Positions 1 to 8,394 are shown, counted from the stretch's first letter. The stretch: 17,354 nt of DNA from Deinococcus sp. (GCF_030523985.1 NZ_JAUNHK010000058.1:1-17354); one strand, 5' to 3'. Notes: a model not told the origin generated them from the sequence alone. Numbers and translations: made by a program.

Positions 1-72
1 GAAAGCATGAAGTACATGAACATTCTGGGCATGTACCGCTGGACGACCAATCACCGCCGGGGCGAGTGGTAA
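1..72 (+). CDS. 3' end of an unidentified gene (partial)
   Basis: An open frame runs from base 1 to the TAA at 70-72 and encodes the last 23 residues of a protein whose start lies outside the window. The tail is rich in Met, Tyr, Trp and Arg (it ends RWTTNHRRGEW). I do not recognise a family from so short a piece. The next ATG follows only 2 nt after the stop in another frame, which suggests that this gene and the beta-helix gene are co-transcribed. That tight junction is the main reason to believe this is a real gene end. Confidence 0.55.
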   Translation, partial: ESMKYMNILGMYRWTTNHRRGEW

Positions 73-74
73 GC

Positions 75-1349
75 ATGACCAGCGTGACTGTAAAGGACGC
101 CAAGGGTCTGGAGCAGGCCATCCAGAACAAGGCGAGCGACATTCGTATTCAGGGCCGAATCACGGGCCTGTCCAGCATCAAACTGCCTGGAGGCACCACG
201 CTGACGGGTGAGGCTGGCGCAGAACTGCACTTCAAGGAAGGCCAGCCGGGGCTGATGCTGAACGCCGACCACCGCGTCGCCAACCTGCGGATTGTGGCTG
301 ACGAAACGCAAGTGGCGTTGGGTCTGCTGGATGAGGAAAAAGCCCTCGGTACCCTGGACATCAGCGACGTTCGCACTGTGGGGCGCTTTCATCTGGAAGG
401 CGCTCAGGCCCTCAGCGGCGACCTGAAGTTGAAAAACATTCATGTAGAGCGGGCCGACGCGCACATGATGGCCCACCGCCCCGCTGGATTTGGCGTGGAA
501 GTGCTGCTGGGTGGCTTCAGCGTCTACAACGCGTCCAAGAACAGGGCCAGCCGGTGGACGCTGAGCGCCGAGAACATCAGCGGCGGCAGCAAAGAAAACC
601 CCCTCAAGGGCAGCGGCGTGTTCGTGTTCGGCGGCTGGTACATTCCCTTAGACGTCGACCCCGCCGAAGCGCCCACGGCGGAAGGCGGGAGCATCGAACT
701 GGTGCGCCTGACCACGGGCGAAATCCACGCACAGGGCCAGATTCCCCAGGGGATTTCCAACCTGATTGCGGGCGGCGTGTTTGTCGGCTCCGGCGTTCAC
801 GCGCGGGGGGTGGTGAATGAGGGCGCGGTGACCACCTACGGCCCCAACGACATGGTGCTGGACAACTGGGGCAAGGTGGACCGCTGGGAAGCTCGGGCAG
901 CGGTCACGTCCCACGGCCCCAGCGGGATCGGCTTCGTGAACTTCGGTGCCATTGACCACCTGAGCGTGCAAGCCCCCCTGGAAACCCACGGCATCGGCGC
1001 ACGCGGCTTCAACCTCTACGACGGCAGCCTGAAAGAAGCCGAATTCGAGAGCATCACCACCTAGGGCGACGGCGGCATCGGCGTGCAGCTTTCTAAGCCC
1101 TTCGGTCGCATCACGGTGCATGGTGATATCCGAACCAAGGGCGGGGAAGGCGAAAGCCTGGTACGCGGCAAAGTCACCAAGCTCAGAGCCAATGCACTGA
1201 GCCTGAAAGAGGGGACTGAGGGCGAAGCGTTTATCGTTAAGGGCAAGGTCAAGGCCGAGAATCCGGAAGTGGAAAGCTATGACTTTGAGGCTCCGGCCAG
1301 CGTGATTGAAAAGCTGGAAGTGGGCGGGGAGGCAGTCACGCAGCATTAA
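75..1349 (+). pseudogene. Beta-helix-like protein gene interrupted by an in-frame TAG
   Basis: One reading frame runs from the ATG at 75 to the TAA at 1347-1349 and is broken only by a TAG at 1062-1064. The first part encodes 329 residues and the part after the stop 94 more. The protein has loosely repeated segments of about 20-25 residues with alternating hydrophobic and small residues and recurrent Gly. Examples are SHGPSGIGFVNFG, THGIGARGFNLYDG and, directly across the stop, GDGGIGVQLSKPFG. That pattern suggests a right-handed parallel beta-helix. The repeat continues past the TAG in the same frame, so the two halves were one gene. I see no signal peptide and no catalytic motif, so function is unknown. 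The ATG at 75 is preferred over an in-frame GTG at 66 because it sits 2 nt after the previous stop; neither has a clear Shine-Dalgarno. A truncated but functional 329-residue protein, or readthrough, remains possible. Confidence 0.75.
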
Positions 1350-1363
1350 CTCTGGCGAATTGA

Positions 1364-1571
1364 GTCATACGGCTTCGGAGAACAGTTTGGATACTCAAAC
1401 TGTTTCTCCGAGCAGAGCGAACCGCGCAGGGCCGATAGAACCGCTTCGGAGGCCCGCTTTCAGCGCGGGGAGCGGAAGAAAAAACGGGGCTGGGCGGCGC
1501 GGACATGCCAAGCTGCGAAGCAGAGGGCATTCGCGCGCTTTTCCCCGATGTGCAGAGGAAAGCCCAGCCCC
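1364..1571. repeat. Structured intergenic repeat element, SNR-like
   Basis: The 245-nt gap between two convergent genes is filled with inverted repeats. Stem 1 pairs 1376-1389 with 1396-1410 (one bulge, 6-nt loop). Stem 2 pairs CCGCT 1441-1445 with AGCGG 1471-1475 and encloses CCCGC 1453-1457 with GCGGG 1465-1469. Stem 3 pairs GGGGCTGGG 1486-1494 with CCCAGCCCC 1563-1571 and encloses ATGCC 1505-1509 with GGCAT 1526-1530, capped by CTGC-GAA-GCAG (1513-1523). D. radiodurans is known to carry families of small dispersed intergenic repeats of about this size; membership is inferred from appearance only. The element could terminate transcription from both sides. Its ends are approximate. Confidence 0.6.
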
Positions 1572-1594
1572 ATATCAGGTGAGGGTGGGGCGTA

Positions 1595-2410
1595 CTACGA
1601 CTGGCTCTCCCTGACCACTTCGGCCCGGCCCCCCACCCACACGGCCTCGCCCGGCTGCGAGAACTGGGCGGTCAGAAGGCTGGGCTGCCCCGGCTGAAGC
1701 TGCGCGGCCCTCAGCACAAAGCTGTCTTCGGGCCACAGGCCCCGTTCGCCCAGCACTGCCACCAGACAGGCGCACATGTTGCTGCTGGCGGCGTCTTCCA
1801 GAAAGCCCTTGAGCGGCCCGAACGCCCGAAAACTCAGGTCGGCGCGGCCCAGTTCGGCAGGCGCGGCGCGGCAGTACAGCACCAGTCCAGTCGTATTAGT
1901 GGCTCGCCCAAGGGCGGAAATCCGCTCGGCGTCGGGTTGAAAATTCTGCAACCCATTCAGATCGTCCACTTCCAGCAGCAGGTTGGGGCGGCCTGTGCTG
2001 GCGCGGTGGGCGGCGCTCGGGTTTGATCCCAGCGGGTCGGGGAGGTCTAGCCGTTCGACAGCCTCTACCTGCGGGCTGCCCTGGTTGAGCAGCCACTCGC
2101 CGCCGCACCACTGGGCAGAGGTGACGGCTGCTCCAGTCTGGACTTCGACCAGGTCGCTCAGGCCACCCGCCGCTTGAAGCGAGGCCAGCGCCGCCACCGT
2201 CGCCGAGTCGCTTTCGCCCTTCTCGCGCTGGGGAGTAAAGGCGCGCAGACGCACCTCGGTCATAGACGCCTCTTCGATAAAGACGCTCAGGGGCGTGCCC
2301 GCTGCCGCTGCCTGGGCTTGTAGGTCGCCTGTCGCCTCGGCGAACACGCTGACCTGCTTGCCGCCCGCCACCTGGCGTGGAGAGAGGACGCGGTAACGGG
2401 TCGGCGTCAT
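1595..2410 (-). CDS. PhzF-fold (phenazine biosynthesis-like) protein, degenerate active site
   Basis: This 271-residue protein has the length and two-lobe layout of the PhzF/diaminopimelate-epimerase-like family. In the N-terminal lobe GGKQVSVF (16-23) matches the usual GNPxAV region, and RLRAFTPQREKGESDS (54-69) matches the RxFTPxxExxxxGH region. In the C-terminal lobe FGPLKGFLEDAASSNMCA matches FxPxxGxxEDPATGSA. The GH pair of the first lobe is replaced by Ser-Asp, and the catalytic Glu of the family's SETTF motif falls at LSVF (41-44). Classical isomerase activity is therefore doubtful. Its ATG overlaps the OsmC stop by 4 nt (ATGA), so translation is probably coupled to that gene. Family assignment is fairly secure; substrate and activity are not known. 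Confidence 0.8.
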   Translation of the reverse strand: MTPTRYRVLSPRQVAGGKQVSVFAEATGDLQAQAAAAGTPLSVFIEEASMTEVRLRAFTPQREKGESDSATVAALASLQAAGGLSDLVEVQTGAAVTSAQWCGGEWLLNQGSPQVEAVERLDLPDPLGSNPSAAHRASTGRPNLLLEVDDLNGLQNFQPDAERISALGRATNTTGLVLYCRAAPAELGRADLSFRAFGPLKGFLEDAASSNMCACLVAVLGERGLWPEDSFVLRAAQLQPGQPSLLTAQFSQPGEAVWVGGRAEVVRESQS

Positions 2411-2823
2411 GCTTCGCTGTCCAGCGCCGTTTCCACTACGATTTCGCTGTTCAGCGAGGCCGCCACCGAGCAGTATTTCTCGTGGCTGAGGTGCGCGGCC
2501 TTCTCCAGCGCCTCGGCGGTGATGCCCTCGCCCGCCGCGATGTGGCGCACGGTGATGCGGACATACCGCTTGGGGTCGGTATCGGCCCGTTCCCCCTCGA
2601 CCTCAATGCGGTAGCGGCTCAGGGGCGTGCGGCGCTTTTTCATGATTTCGACCACGTCGTAGGCGGTGCAGGTCGCCAGCGCCCCCAACAGGGCTTCCAT
2701 GGGCGACACGCCGACCTTGACGGGGCTGTTGTCAATCAGAAGTTGGTGCCCGCTTTCGCTGACGCCGAGGTACCGCTGCTCACCGAGCCAGGTGACGTGG
2801 AGGGTCTTTTTGTTCGCACTCAT
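2407..2823 (-). CDS. OsmC-family protein (YhfA-like)
   Basis: This 138-residue protein matches the OsmC/Ohr superfamily, thiol-dependent proteins many of which reduce organic or fatty-acid hydroperoxides in the cytoplasm. The two redox cysteines are visible as C52 in ALATCTAYDVVEI and C118 in LSHEKYCSVAASL, with the conserved Glu at 59. The phrase GVSPMEALLGALATCTAYDV (38-57) is typical of the YhfA-like subgroup rather than true Ohr. I chose the ATG at 2823 because the protein then begins like other family members and a TATCCT box lies 6 nt upstream. An in-frame start at 2886 would add 21 residues with no family match. It lies 68 nt downstream of the hybrid kinase and overlaps the PhzF-like gene by 4 nt. 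A peroxide-defence role is inferred from the family. Confidence 0.88.
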   Translation of the reverse strand: MSANKKTLHVTWLGEQRYLGVSESGHQLLIDNSPVKVGVSPMEALLGALATCTAYDVVEIMKKRRTPLSRYRIEVEGERADTDPKRYVRITVRHIAAGEGITAEALEKAAHLSHEKYCSVAASLNSEIVVETALDSEA

Positions 2824-2829
2824 GGAGTG

Positions 2830-2835
2830 AGGATA
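2830..2835 (-). promoter_or_regulatory. Leaderless -10 box for the OsmC-family gene
   Basis: On the minus strand TATCCT fits the TANNNT -10 pattern and ends 6 nt before the ATG at 2823. No Shine-Dalgarno is visible. A possible -35 (TTGTGT, 2851-2856) stands 15 nt upstream, which is short. If active, the transcript would start at or next to the ATG. The gene may also be read from the aroE-kinase transcript. Confidence 0.45.
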
Positions 2836-2891
2836 GCGGGAAGCCGCGCAACACAACCGGGTCGGAGAAGACAGGCGGCCCCCCACGTCAC

Positions 2892-4082
2892 TCAGGCGAA
2901 GTCTTCGTCTCCCTCATCGTCGGGGAGGGGCAGGCGAACCCGGAAGGTCGCGCCGCCGCCGGGCGTGTCGAGCACGTCCAGCGCTCCGGCATGGGCCGTG
3001 ACGACCTGCTGGGCGATGGTGAGGCCCAGGCCCGCCGACCCTGCCTCCTTGCCCCGGTAGAACTTGTCGAAAATGCGCGGTTTGATGTCGTCGGGCACGC
3101 CGGGGCCGTGGTCGATGACCAGCACTTCGACCTCGCCGGGCCGCTCGTGCAATTCCAGCCTCACCTTGTCGGGGCCGCCGCTCACGCGGATGCCGTTGCT
3201 GACCAGATTGGCGAAAACCTGGGTCAGCCGTCCGGGGTCACCCACGATTTCGCAGTCGGGCACGTCGGCCTGCACGCCGTAGTCGCGCCCGACCTGCCGC
3301 AGCACGTTGCCCAGATTGACGAAGTGCATTTCGATGCTCTTGACCAGTTCGCCGCGTGAAAGTTGCAGCAGGTCGTTGACCAGCCGCGTCATGTTTTCCG
3401 CGACCCGCTGGGCGTCTTGCAAGACCTGCGAGCCGCCCGTTTCCCGCTCGGCGCGCCGCAGGTAGCCCAGCAGCGCGGTCAGCGGGGTACGCAGTTCGTG
3501 GCTGGTTTCCGCCAGGAAGGTCTTTTGCAGGTTGAGGGCTTCTTCGAGTTGGCGGGCCTGCACGGCCAGACGCTGGTTTTGGCGCTCGGTGGTGCCGCGC
3601 AGCCGCTCGACTTCCTGCAACCTCGCCTGAAGACTGGCGTTGAGGTCACGCACTTCCTGTTCGGCCCGCTCCCGCGAGAGCCGGGCGTCGGCTTCGGCCA
3701 GGGCGCGCGTAATGGCGGGGGCCAGGCGCTCCAGGCGCTGCTTGAGGATGTAGTCGGTCACGCCCTGTCGCAGCGTATCCACCGCGACTTCTTCGCCCAT
3801 CGCCCCGGTCACGATGATGAACGGCACGTTGGGGGAGCGGGCGTGCGCGGCGTGAAAGGCGCTCAGGCCGTCGTAACCGGGCAGGGCATAGTCGCTGAGA
3901 ATGATGTCGGGGGCGGCTTCTTCCAGCGCCGCCAGAAAGCCCGCTTCATCCTCGACCCGCGTGACCTTCACTTCGCTGCCCAGGTCACCCTCAACCGTGA
4001 TGCTAACCAGTTCGTGGTCGAGTTCGCTGTCCTCCAGATGCAGAATCCGCAGTGGCTTGGTCAAGGCAAATCCGGCGCTCAC
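2892..4082 (-). CDS. Receiver-histidine kinase hybrid protein (REC-HisKA-HATPase)
   Basis: This 396-residue cytoplasmic signalling protein begins with a response-regulator receiver domain (about 11-130). The acidic pocket includes D18, the phospho-acceptor is D64 in LSDYALPGYDG, and T92 and K114 are the switch residues. A coiled-coil linker (about 130-188) leads to a HisKA domain with the phospho-His H195 in FLAETSHELRTP. The ATPase domain shows the N box (NLVSNGI, N296), the G1 box VIDHGPG (D324) and the G2 box GLGL (351-354). There is no membrane segment. It starts with GTG, whose last two bases lie in the TGA of the upstream membrane kinase (GTGA overlap), so the two are translated together. 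The order receiver-then-kinase suggests it takes phosphate from a partner, most likely the upstream kinase. The C-terminus is very acidic (PDDEGDEDFA). I see no DNA-binding output domain. Confidence 0.93.
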   Translation of the reverse strand: MSAGFALTKPLRILHLEDSELDHELVSITVEGDLGSEVKVTRVEDEAGFLAALEEAAPDIILSDYALPGYDGLSAFHAAHARSPNVPFIIVTGAMGEEVAVDTLRQGVTDYILKQRLERLAPAITRALAEADARLSRERAEQEVRDLNASLQARLQEVERLRGTTERQNQRLAVQARQLEEALNLQKTFLAETSHELRTPLTALLGYLRRAERETGGSQVLQDAQRVAENMTRLVNDLLQLSRGELVKSIEMHFVNLGNVLRQVGRDYGVQADVPDCEIVGDPGRLTQVFANLVSNGIRVSGGPDKVRLELHERPGEVEVLVIDHGPGVPDDIKPRIFDKFYRGKEAGSAGLGLTIAQQVVTAHAGALDVLDTPGGGATFRVRLPLPDDEGDEDFA

Positions 4083-7000
4083 GAGTCTTTCTCCGGGTGC
4101 AGGGGCAGGCTGACCGTAAACGTCGCGCCCTCTCCAGGCACCGACGCTCCGCTGACCTGTCCGCCATGCCGCAAGACGATACGGCGCACGTTCGCCAGTC
4201 CGATTCCGATGCCGTCAAAATCCTCGGCGCGATGTAGACGTTGAAACACGCCGAACAGTTTATCGGTGTATTTGGGATCGAAGCCCACACCGTTGTCGCG
4301 CACCGAGACCTGCACCATACCGCCGCTGACCACGCCCGCCACCTCGACCTGCGCCACCTCGCGGGTGCGGCTGTACTTGATGGCGTTGGACAGCAGGTTC
4401 TGAAAGACCAGTTCGAGCAGTGCGGGGTCAGCCTGCACGGTGGGCAGCGCATGAAGTTCGAGGTGAACCTCGCGGCCCTGGCGGTCAGGTTCCAGCGTGT
4501 GCCAGACGCGCTCGACCAGTGGCCCGAGTTCGACGGGAACGGCCCGCAGCGGCTGTCGGCCCATGCGCGAAAATTCGAGCAGCGAGTCGATCAGCCCGCT
4601 CATGCGCCCCGCCGCCTCGGTCATGACGCCCAGATAGCGTTCGCCCTTGGGGGTGATGGTGCTCTGCATTTCCTTGCGCAGCAGGTCGCCAAAGCCCACG
4701 ATATGCCGCAGCGGAGTCCGCAGGTCGTGGCTGACCGAATAGCTGAAGGCTTCGAGTTCACGGTTGGCTTCTTCGAGTTCCAGGGTGCGGCGCTGCACCC
4801 GTTCTTCCAGCGACTGGTTGAGCTGGCGCAGTTCCTGCTGGGCGTTGTCGGCCCGTTCACGCAGGGCGTCGGTTTCGAGCGCGGTGGTCAGGCGCGAGGC
4901 GAGTTCGGCAATCAGTTCGTGGTCGCGGTCGTGCAGCGGGTGGCGGTGGGCCAGACCCAGGACGCCGCGCAGGACACCGTCCGCCCCGATCAGCGGATAC
5001 AGCACGCCCCCCGAGGCTTCGACAGCGTGCAGCAGCGGGTGTGCCATCAGATATTTCGGCTCTCTGGTCAGTGCGGCGTACTGGGCGAGCTGCTCGATCA
5101 TCTGACTGATGTGCGGCAAGTCCCAATTGGGATTGTCGGCAGCAGCCACCAGCGGCTGCAGCTTTGGCAGCTCGGTGGGTACGGCGTCGGGGTCGATTTC
5201 GGCCTGCGCCTCCCACTCTTCGGGCATGGTGACCCACAACGACGCCGCTTCCATCAGCCGCGAGATAAGCAGGCGCAGCACCGCGTCGTACCTCTGGACA
5301 GACAGTCCTGACGAGGCTGCCGGGCGGGTCATCATCATCGCCTCGGTCACGTCCACCAGCAGCCGGGCCGCGTTCTCGGCATAGACGCTGTCGTCCACGT
5401 CGGTCATGGTGCCGACCCATTCCAGCACCTCACCGTCCGGCCCGCGTATCGGCAGGCCCCGCGTCACGAAGTTGCGGTACTCGCCGCTGTGGTGGCGCAG
5501 GCGGTGTTCGGCCTCGAACGGGTGGCCCCCCCGCAGCGCCGCTTCCCAGCGGGCCCGGTAGTCGTCACGGTCGTCGGGGTGCAGGGTGGGAAGCAGGGCG
5601 CGTCCGGCTTCGTCCCCGACATACTCTTCCCAGCGCTGGTTGAAATAGGTCGTCTGACCTTCCCGGTCGGCCAGCCAGACAATTTGCGGCATGCCTTCCA
5701 CCACACCCCGGTAACGGGCCTCGCTGTTCTGGGCACTCTGCTCGGCCAGCAGACGGTCGTGAATGTCGGTGGCACTGGCGACCCATTCCACAGCCTGCCC
5801 CTCCTCGTCGAGCAGGGGCGCGACCCGCACTTCGAACCAGCGGAGTTGCGTTTCTTCCGTGTCTTCGGTCAGAACCCGGATGCGCACGGTGCAGTGGGCA
5901 CTGCGCGACTCGATGTAGGCGCTTTGCCACATGTTCGCGTAGATTTCGCGGTCTTGCGGCTCCATCTGCTGAGGCACCTGAAGGTCACGCAGGCGCTGGT
6001 CGTACTGGGTGTTGACGTAGGTGACGTTGCCTGCCGGGTGACTGACCCACACCATGTGAGGAATGGCGTCCAGAATCGCCCGCGAGCGCCGTTCCTCGTC
6101 GCGCAGGGCCTGGTCGGCGCTCACCCGCTCGGACACGTCCCGGATGACCTCCAGGTGCCCCAGCAGTTCCCCGTGCGCGTCCTTGACCTCGTTGCGCTGC
6201 GCCTCGCCGTAAAAGCGGCTGCCGTCGCTGCGCTGGTAGGGCGTGGTGAGCGCCTGGAAAATGCTGCGGTCGTCCAGGCGGCGGTCCAGATGCAGCAGGG
6301 TCAGCGGATGACCGACCAGTTCGCTCATGGGCGTGCGGAACTGCTCGGTCATGGCGCGGTTGACCAGCCGCACCCGGCCCTGCTCGTCGGTAAAGGCCGC
6401 CGCGTCCTGCATGGCCTGAAAGATGGCTTCGAATTCGGCCCTGGCCCGTTGCTGGCGCTGCTGCAAGGTGGTCAGGTCGTGGTTGGCGGCCTCGGCAAAT
6501 TCGAGGGCCTGGGTCTGACGGCGCAGCAGGTCGAAGGCCACGCCCGAGGCGAGGAAGCCCAGCAGCGCAATTAGGGGCGAAAGCCAGTTGAGCGGCTCGC
6601 TGGCGAAGCTGCGCGGCGGGGCGTAAGTGACCTGCCAGGTTTGCCCGGCGAGTTGCATGGGCTTTTGCAACTTGCCGTTGGCGAGGGGCGCGCCGTCTCC
6701 GAGGGGCTGCCCGCCCAGCGTGATTCGCGAAGCGAGCAGGTCACGCCCGTAGCTGGCGTCAAGCGACTTGATGAACGACTGCGCCTCGATGGCGAGGTAG
6801 ATGAAGCCCTCAAGTGTTCCGGCTTCCAGCGTGGACACCACCGGGCCAGCCGAGCGACGGACCGGCAGGAACACCAGAAAACCCCTTTTCGGCTGCCCGC
6901 TGGCGTCTTTCTGGACCAGGGGGACGGGGTCGGTGATCCGCAGGTCGCCGTGAAGCCGCGCCGACTCGATGGCCTGACGGCGGTGAGACTCGCTGTACAT

Positions 7001-7519
7001 GTCGAAGCCCAGGGCCTTGACGTTGGTCTCGTTGGGGGGCGCGATGAACTGAATCACGGCCCGGTAAGGCTGCTCGGTGCTCACCGGATAGGTGTTGACC
7101 GGCTGCGAAGCACTCGTGACGCTCAGTGAGGGCAGCGCCTGCTTTTCACCCCAGCGGACGAAGCCCAGCGCCTGCACGTCCGGATAGCGCGTTTCGAGTT
7201 CCAGGCCGGAGGTAAAGGCCCGGAAAGTGGCAGGGGTGGGGGGCACCGATTGCGACACCCAGAAGGCGCGGCTGGCCTGAAGCAGGTGGCCGAAGGTCTG
7301 AATGCGGCCCGTGAGTGCCGAGGTGTGGGCCGAAATTTCACGGTTGAAGCGGGCCTGCTGCTGCCCGTAAATCAGCCGGGAGACCAGGGCCGCCGCCACC
7401 AGCGAAAACGACAGCACCACGCCGAGAACCAGCAGGGGAAACCAGGGCCGCCAGGGGCGCATGACGTCGGAGAGCTTCTGTCCAGGGTGGCTGGGCTGGG
7501 GAGGAGCAGGTGGGGTCAC
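4079..7519 (-). CDS. Membrane sensor histidine kinase, CHASE-PAS-PAS-PAS-GAF-HisKA-HATPase
   Basis: This 1146-residue protein has a first membrane helix at about 27-50, an extracytoplasmic CHASE domain (about 80-300, with the typical GFDMYSE and FLVFLPV segments) and a second helix at about 312-332. Three PAS domains follow (about 360-470, 480-590, 600-712), the last with the PAS/PAC signature LHPDD and EWVGTMTDV. A weaker GAF-like stretch (about 720-885) and a coiled coil come next. The HisKA has H931 in SVSHDLRTPLRHI, and the ATPase shows NLLSNAIKYS (N1045), RDNGVGF (D1075) and GIGIGL. The kinase core resembles that of bacteriophytochrome-type kinases, but no phytochrome chromophore region is present. 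The GTG start overlaps the aroE stop by 4 nt and has AGGGAG about 10 nt upstream; Met20 is an alternative start. The ligand of the CHASE domain cannot be read from the sequence. Confidence 0.93.
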   Translation of the reverse strand: MTPPAPPQPSHPGQKLSDVMRPWRPWFPLLVLGVVLSFSLVAAALVSRLIYGQQQARFNREISAHTSALTGRIQTFGHLLQASRAFWVSQSVPPTPATFRAFTSGLELETRYPDVQALGFVRWGEKQALPSLSVTSASQPVNTYPVSTEQPYRAVIQFIAPPNETNVKALGFDMYSESHRRQAIESARLHGDLRITDPVPLVQKDASGQPKRGFLVFLPVRRSAGPVVSTLEAGTLEGFIYLAIEAQSFIKSLDASYGRDLLASRITLGGQPLGDGAPLANGKLQKPMQLAGQTWQVTYAPPRSFASEPLNWLSPLIALLGFLASGVAFDLLRRQTQALEFAEAANHDLTTLQQRQQRARAEFEAIFQAMQDAAAFTDEQGRVRLVNRAMTEQFRTPMSELVGHPLTLLHLDRRLDDRSIFQALTTPYQRSDGSRFYGEAQRNEVKDAHGELLGHLEVIRDVSERVSADQALRDEERRSRAILDAIPHMVWVSHPAGNVTYVNTQYDQRLRDLQVPQQMEPQDREIYANMWQSAYIESRSAHCTVRIRVLTEDTEETQLRWFEVRVAPLLDEEGQAVEWVASATDIHDRLLAEQSAQNSEARYRGVVEGMPQIVWLADREGQTTYFNQRWEEYVGDEAGRALLPTLHPDDRDDYRARWEAALRGGHPFEAEHRLRHHSGEYRNFVTRGLPIRGPDGEVLEWVGTMTDVDDSVYAENAARLLVDVTEAMMMTRPAASSGLSVQRYDAVLRLLISRLMEAASLWVTMPEEWEAQAEIDPDAVPTELPKLQPLVAAADNPNWDLPHISQMIEQLAQYAALTREPKYLMAHPLLHAVEASGGVLYPLIGADGVLRGVLGLAHRHPLHDRDHELIAELASRLTTALETDALRERADNAQQELRQLNQSLEERVQRRTLELEEANRELEAFSYSVSHDLRTPLRHIVGFGDLLRKEMQSTITPKGERYLGVMTEAAGRMSGLIDSLLEFSRMGRQPLRAVPVELGPLVERVWHTLEPDRQGREVHLELHALPTVQADPALLELVFQNLLSNAIKYSRTREVAQVEVAGVVSGGMVQVSVRDNGVGFDPKYTDKLFGVFQRLHRAEDFDGIGIGLANVRRIVLRHGGQVSGASVPGEGATFTVSLPLHPEKDS

Positions 7520-8388
7520 AGGGCCGTGTCTCCCTGCGCCGCCCCTGCAAAGACTCCAGCGGGAACGTCTACCCCCGTCCAGGCCAGGAAGGCCAGCCGT
7601 GCCTGATGGGCCAGCATGCCCAGCCCGTTTTCGGCCCGTCGTCCGGCAGCGCGGGCCTCACGCATCAGCCGGGTTTCGGTGGGGCGGTAGACCATGTCGT
7701 AGACCCCGGCCTGGGGAGGCAGCCGCCCGAAATCGAAGTCCGGCAGCGGCGACTGCTCGGGGGCGTCCAGTCCGGCGCTGCTGCTGTTGATGACCAGGCC
7801 GACCTTCTCCCAGGGCACCTCATCCACCCCGGCGGCCTGTACCCGGAGACGGGCATCGGGGAGAGGCCACTGGCGGGCGAGGTTCTCGGCCCGTTCCCGC
7901 GTGCGGTTCACGATGTACACGTCGCGCTTCAGGCTGACCAGGGCCGTGTACACCGCCGCCCGCGCCGCGCCGCCCGCACCGAGGACCACCACTGGCCCCC
8001 CGTGTCCCAGCAGGTTGGCGTCGGCCAGGGCCGCCAGCAGGCCGGGGGCGTCACTGTTGTCGCCGAGCAGGTGGCCCTGGGTGTGAACCACCGTATTCAC
8101 CGCACCGATACGGCGGGCCGCGTCGGTCAGGTCGTCCAGCAGTGGCAAGGCAGCTTCCTTGTGGGGCAGGCTCAGGTTGACGCCCATCAGGTCGGAATGC
8201 CGCAGGGCGGCCAGCCGCTCGGGCAGTTCGCTGGCCCTCACCCGCAGGGCAACGTAATCGCCGGGTAGTCCGGCCCAGGCAAAAGCCGCCCGGTGCATTC
8301 GCGGCGACAGCGAGTGGGCAGCGGGGTCGGCGTACAGCGCGGCCTGTCTGGTGGGGGCCGGGTCTGGCGAAGGCGTGAGAGCGGGCAC
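7516..8388 (-). CDS. aroE: Shikimate dehydrogenase
   Basis: The product reduces 3-dehydroshikimate to shikimate with NADPH in aromatic amino acid biosynthesis. Motifs of the substrate lobe are SLSPRMH (26-32), NLSLPHK with the catalytic Lys at 77, and GDNSDAPG with Asp at 113. The nucleotide lobe has GAGGAARA (137-144) and the NADP-type NRTRERA. The length, 290 residues, is normal. I set the start at the GTG at 8388 because a GGAGGA Shine-Dalgarno (8395-8400) is 6 nt upstream of it; the first in-frame GTG, at 8394, touches that site directly. The gene is the first of a three-gene minus-strand unit and its stop overlaps the GTG of the sensor kinase. No clear promoter was found in the 120-nt gap to the divergent LEA gene. 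Confidence 0.95.
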   Translation of the reverse strand: MPALTPSPDPAPTRQAALYADPAAHSLSPRMHRAAFAWAGLPGDYVALRVRASELPERLAALRHSDLMGVNLSLPHKEAALPLLDDLTDAARRIGAVNTVVHTQGHLLGDNSDAPGLLAALADANLLGHGGPVVVLGAGGAARAAVYTALVSLKRDVYIVNRTRERAENLARQWPLPDARLRVQAAGVDEVPWEKVGLVINSSSAGLDAPEQSPLPDFDFGRLPPQAGVYDMVYRPTETRLMREARAAGRRAENGLGMLAHQARLAFLAWTGVDVPAGVFAGAAQGDTAL

Positions 8389-8394
8389 GGTCAC

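Noticed and set aside
648..1346. Long minus-strand ORF of 232 codons opposite the beta-helix gene
   Set aside because: It is antisense to a better gene in a G+C-rich frame; its composition (many His, Ala, Gly, Val) is typical of such shadows and it has no start signals.
3363..6574. Plus-strand ORFs of 293, 356 and 361 codons opposite the two kinases
   Set aside because: The minus-strand products carry full kinase motifs. The plus-strand translations are His-, Gln- and Val-rich shadows with no family features.
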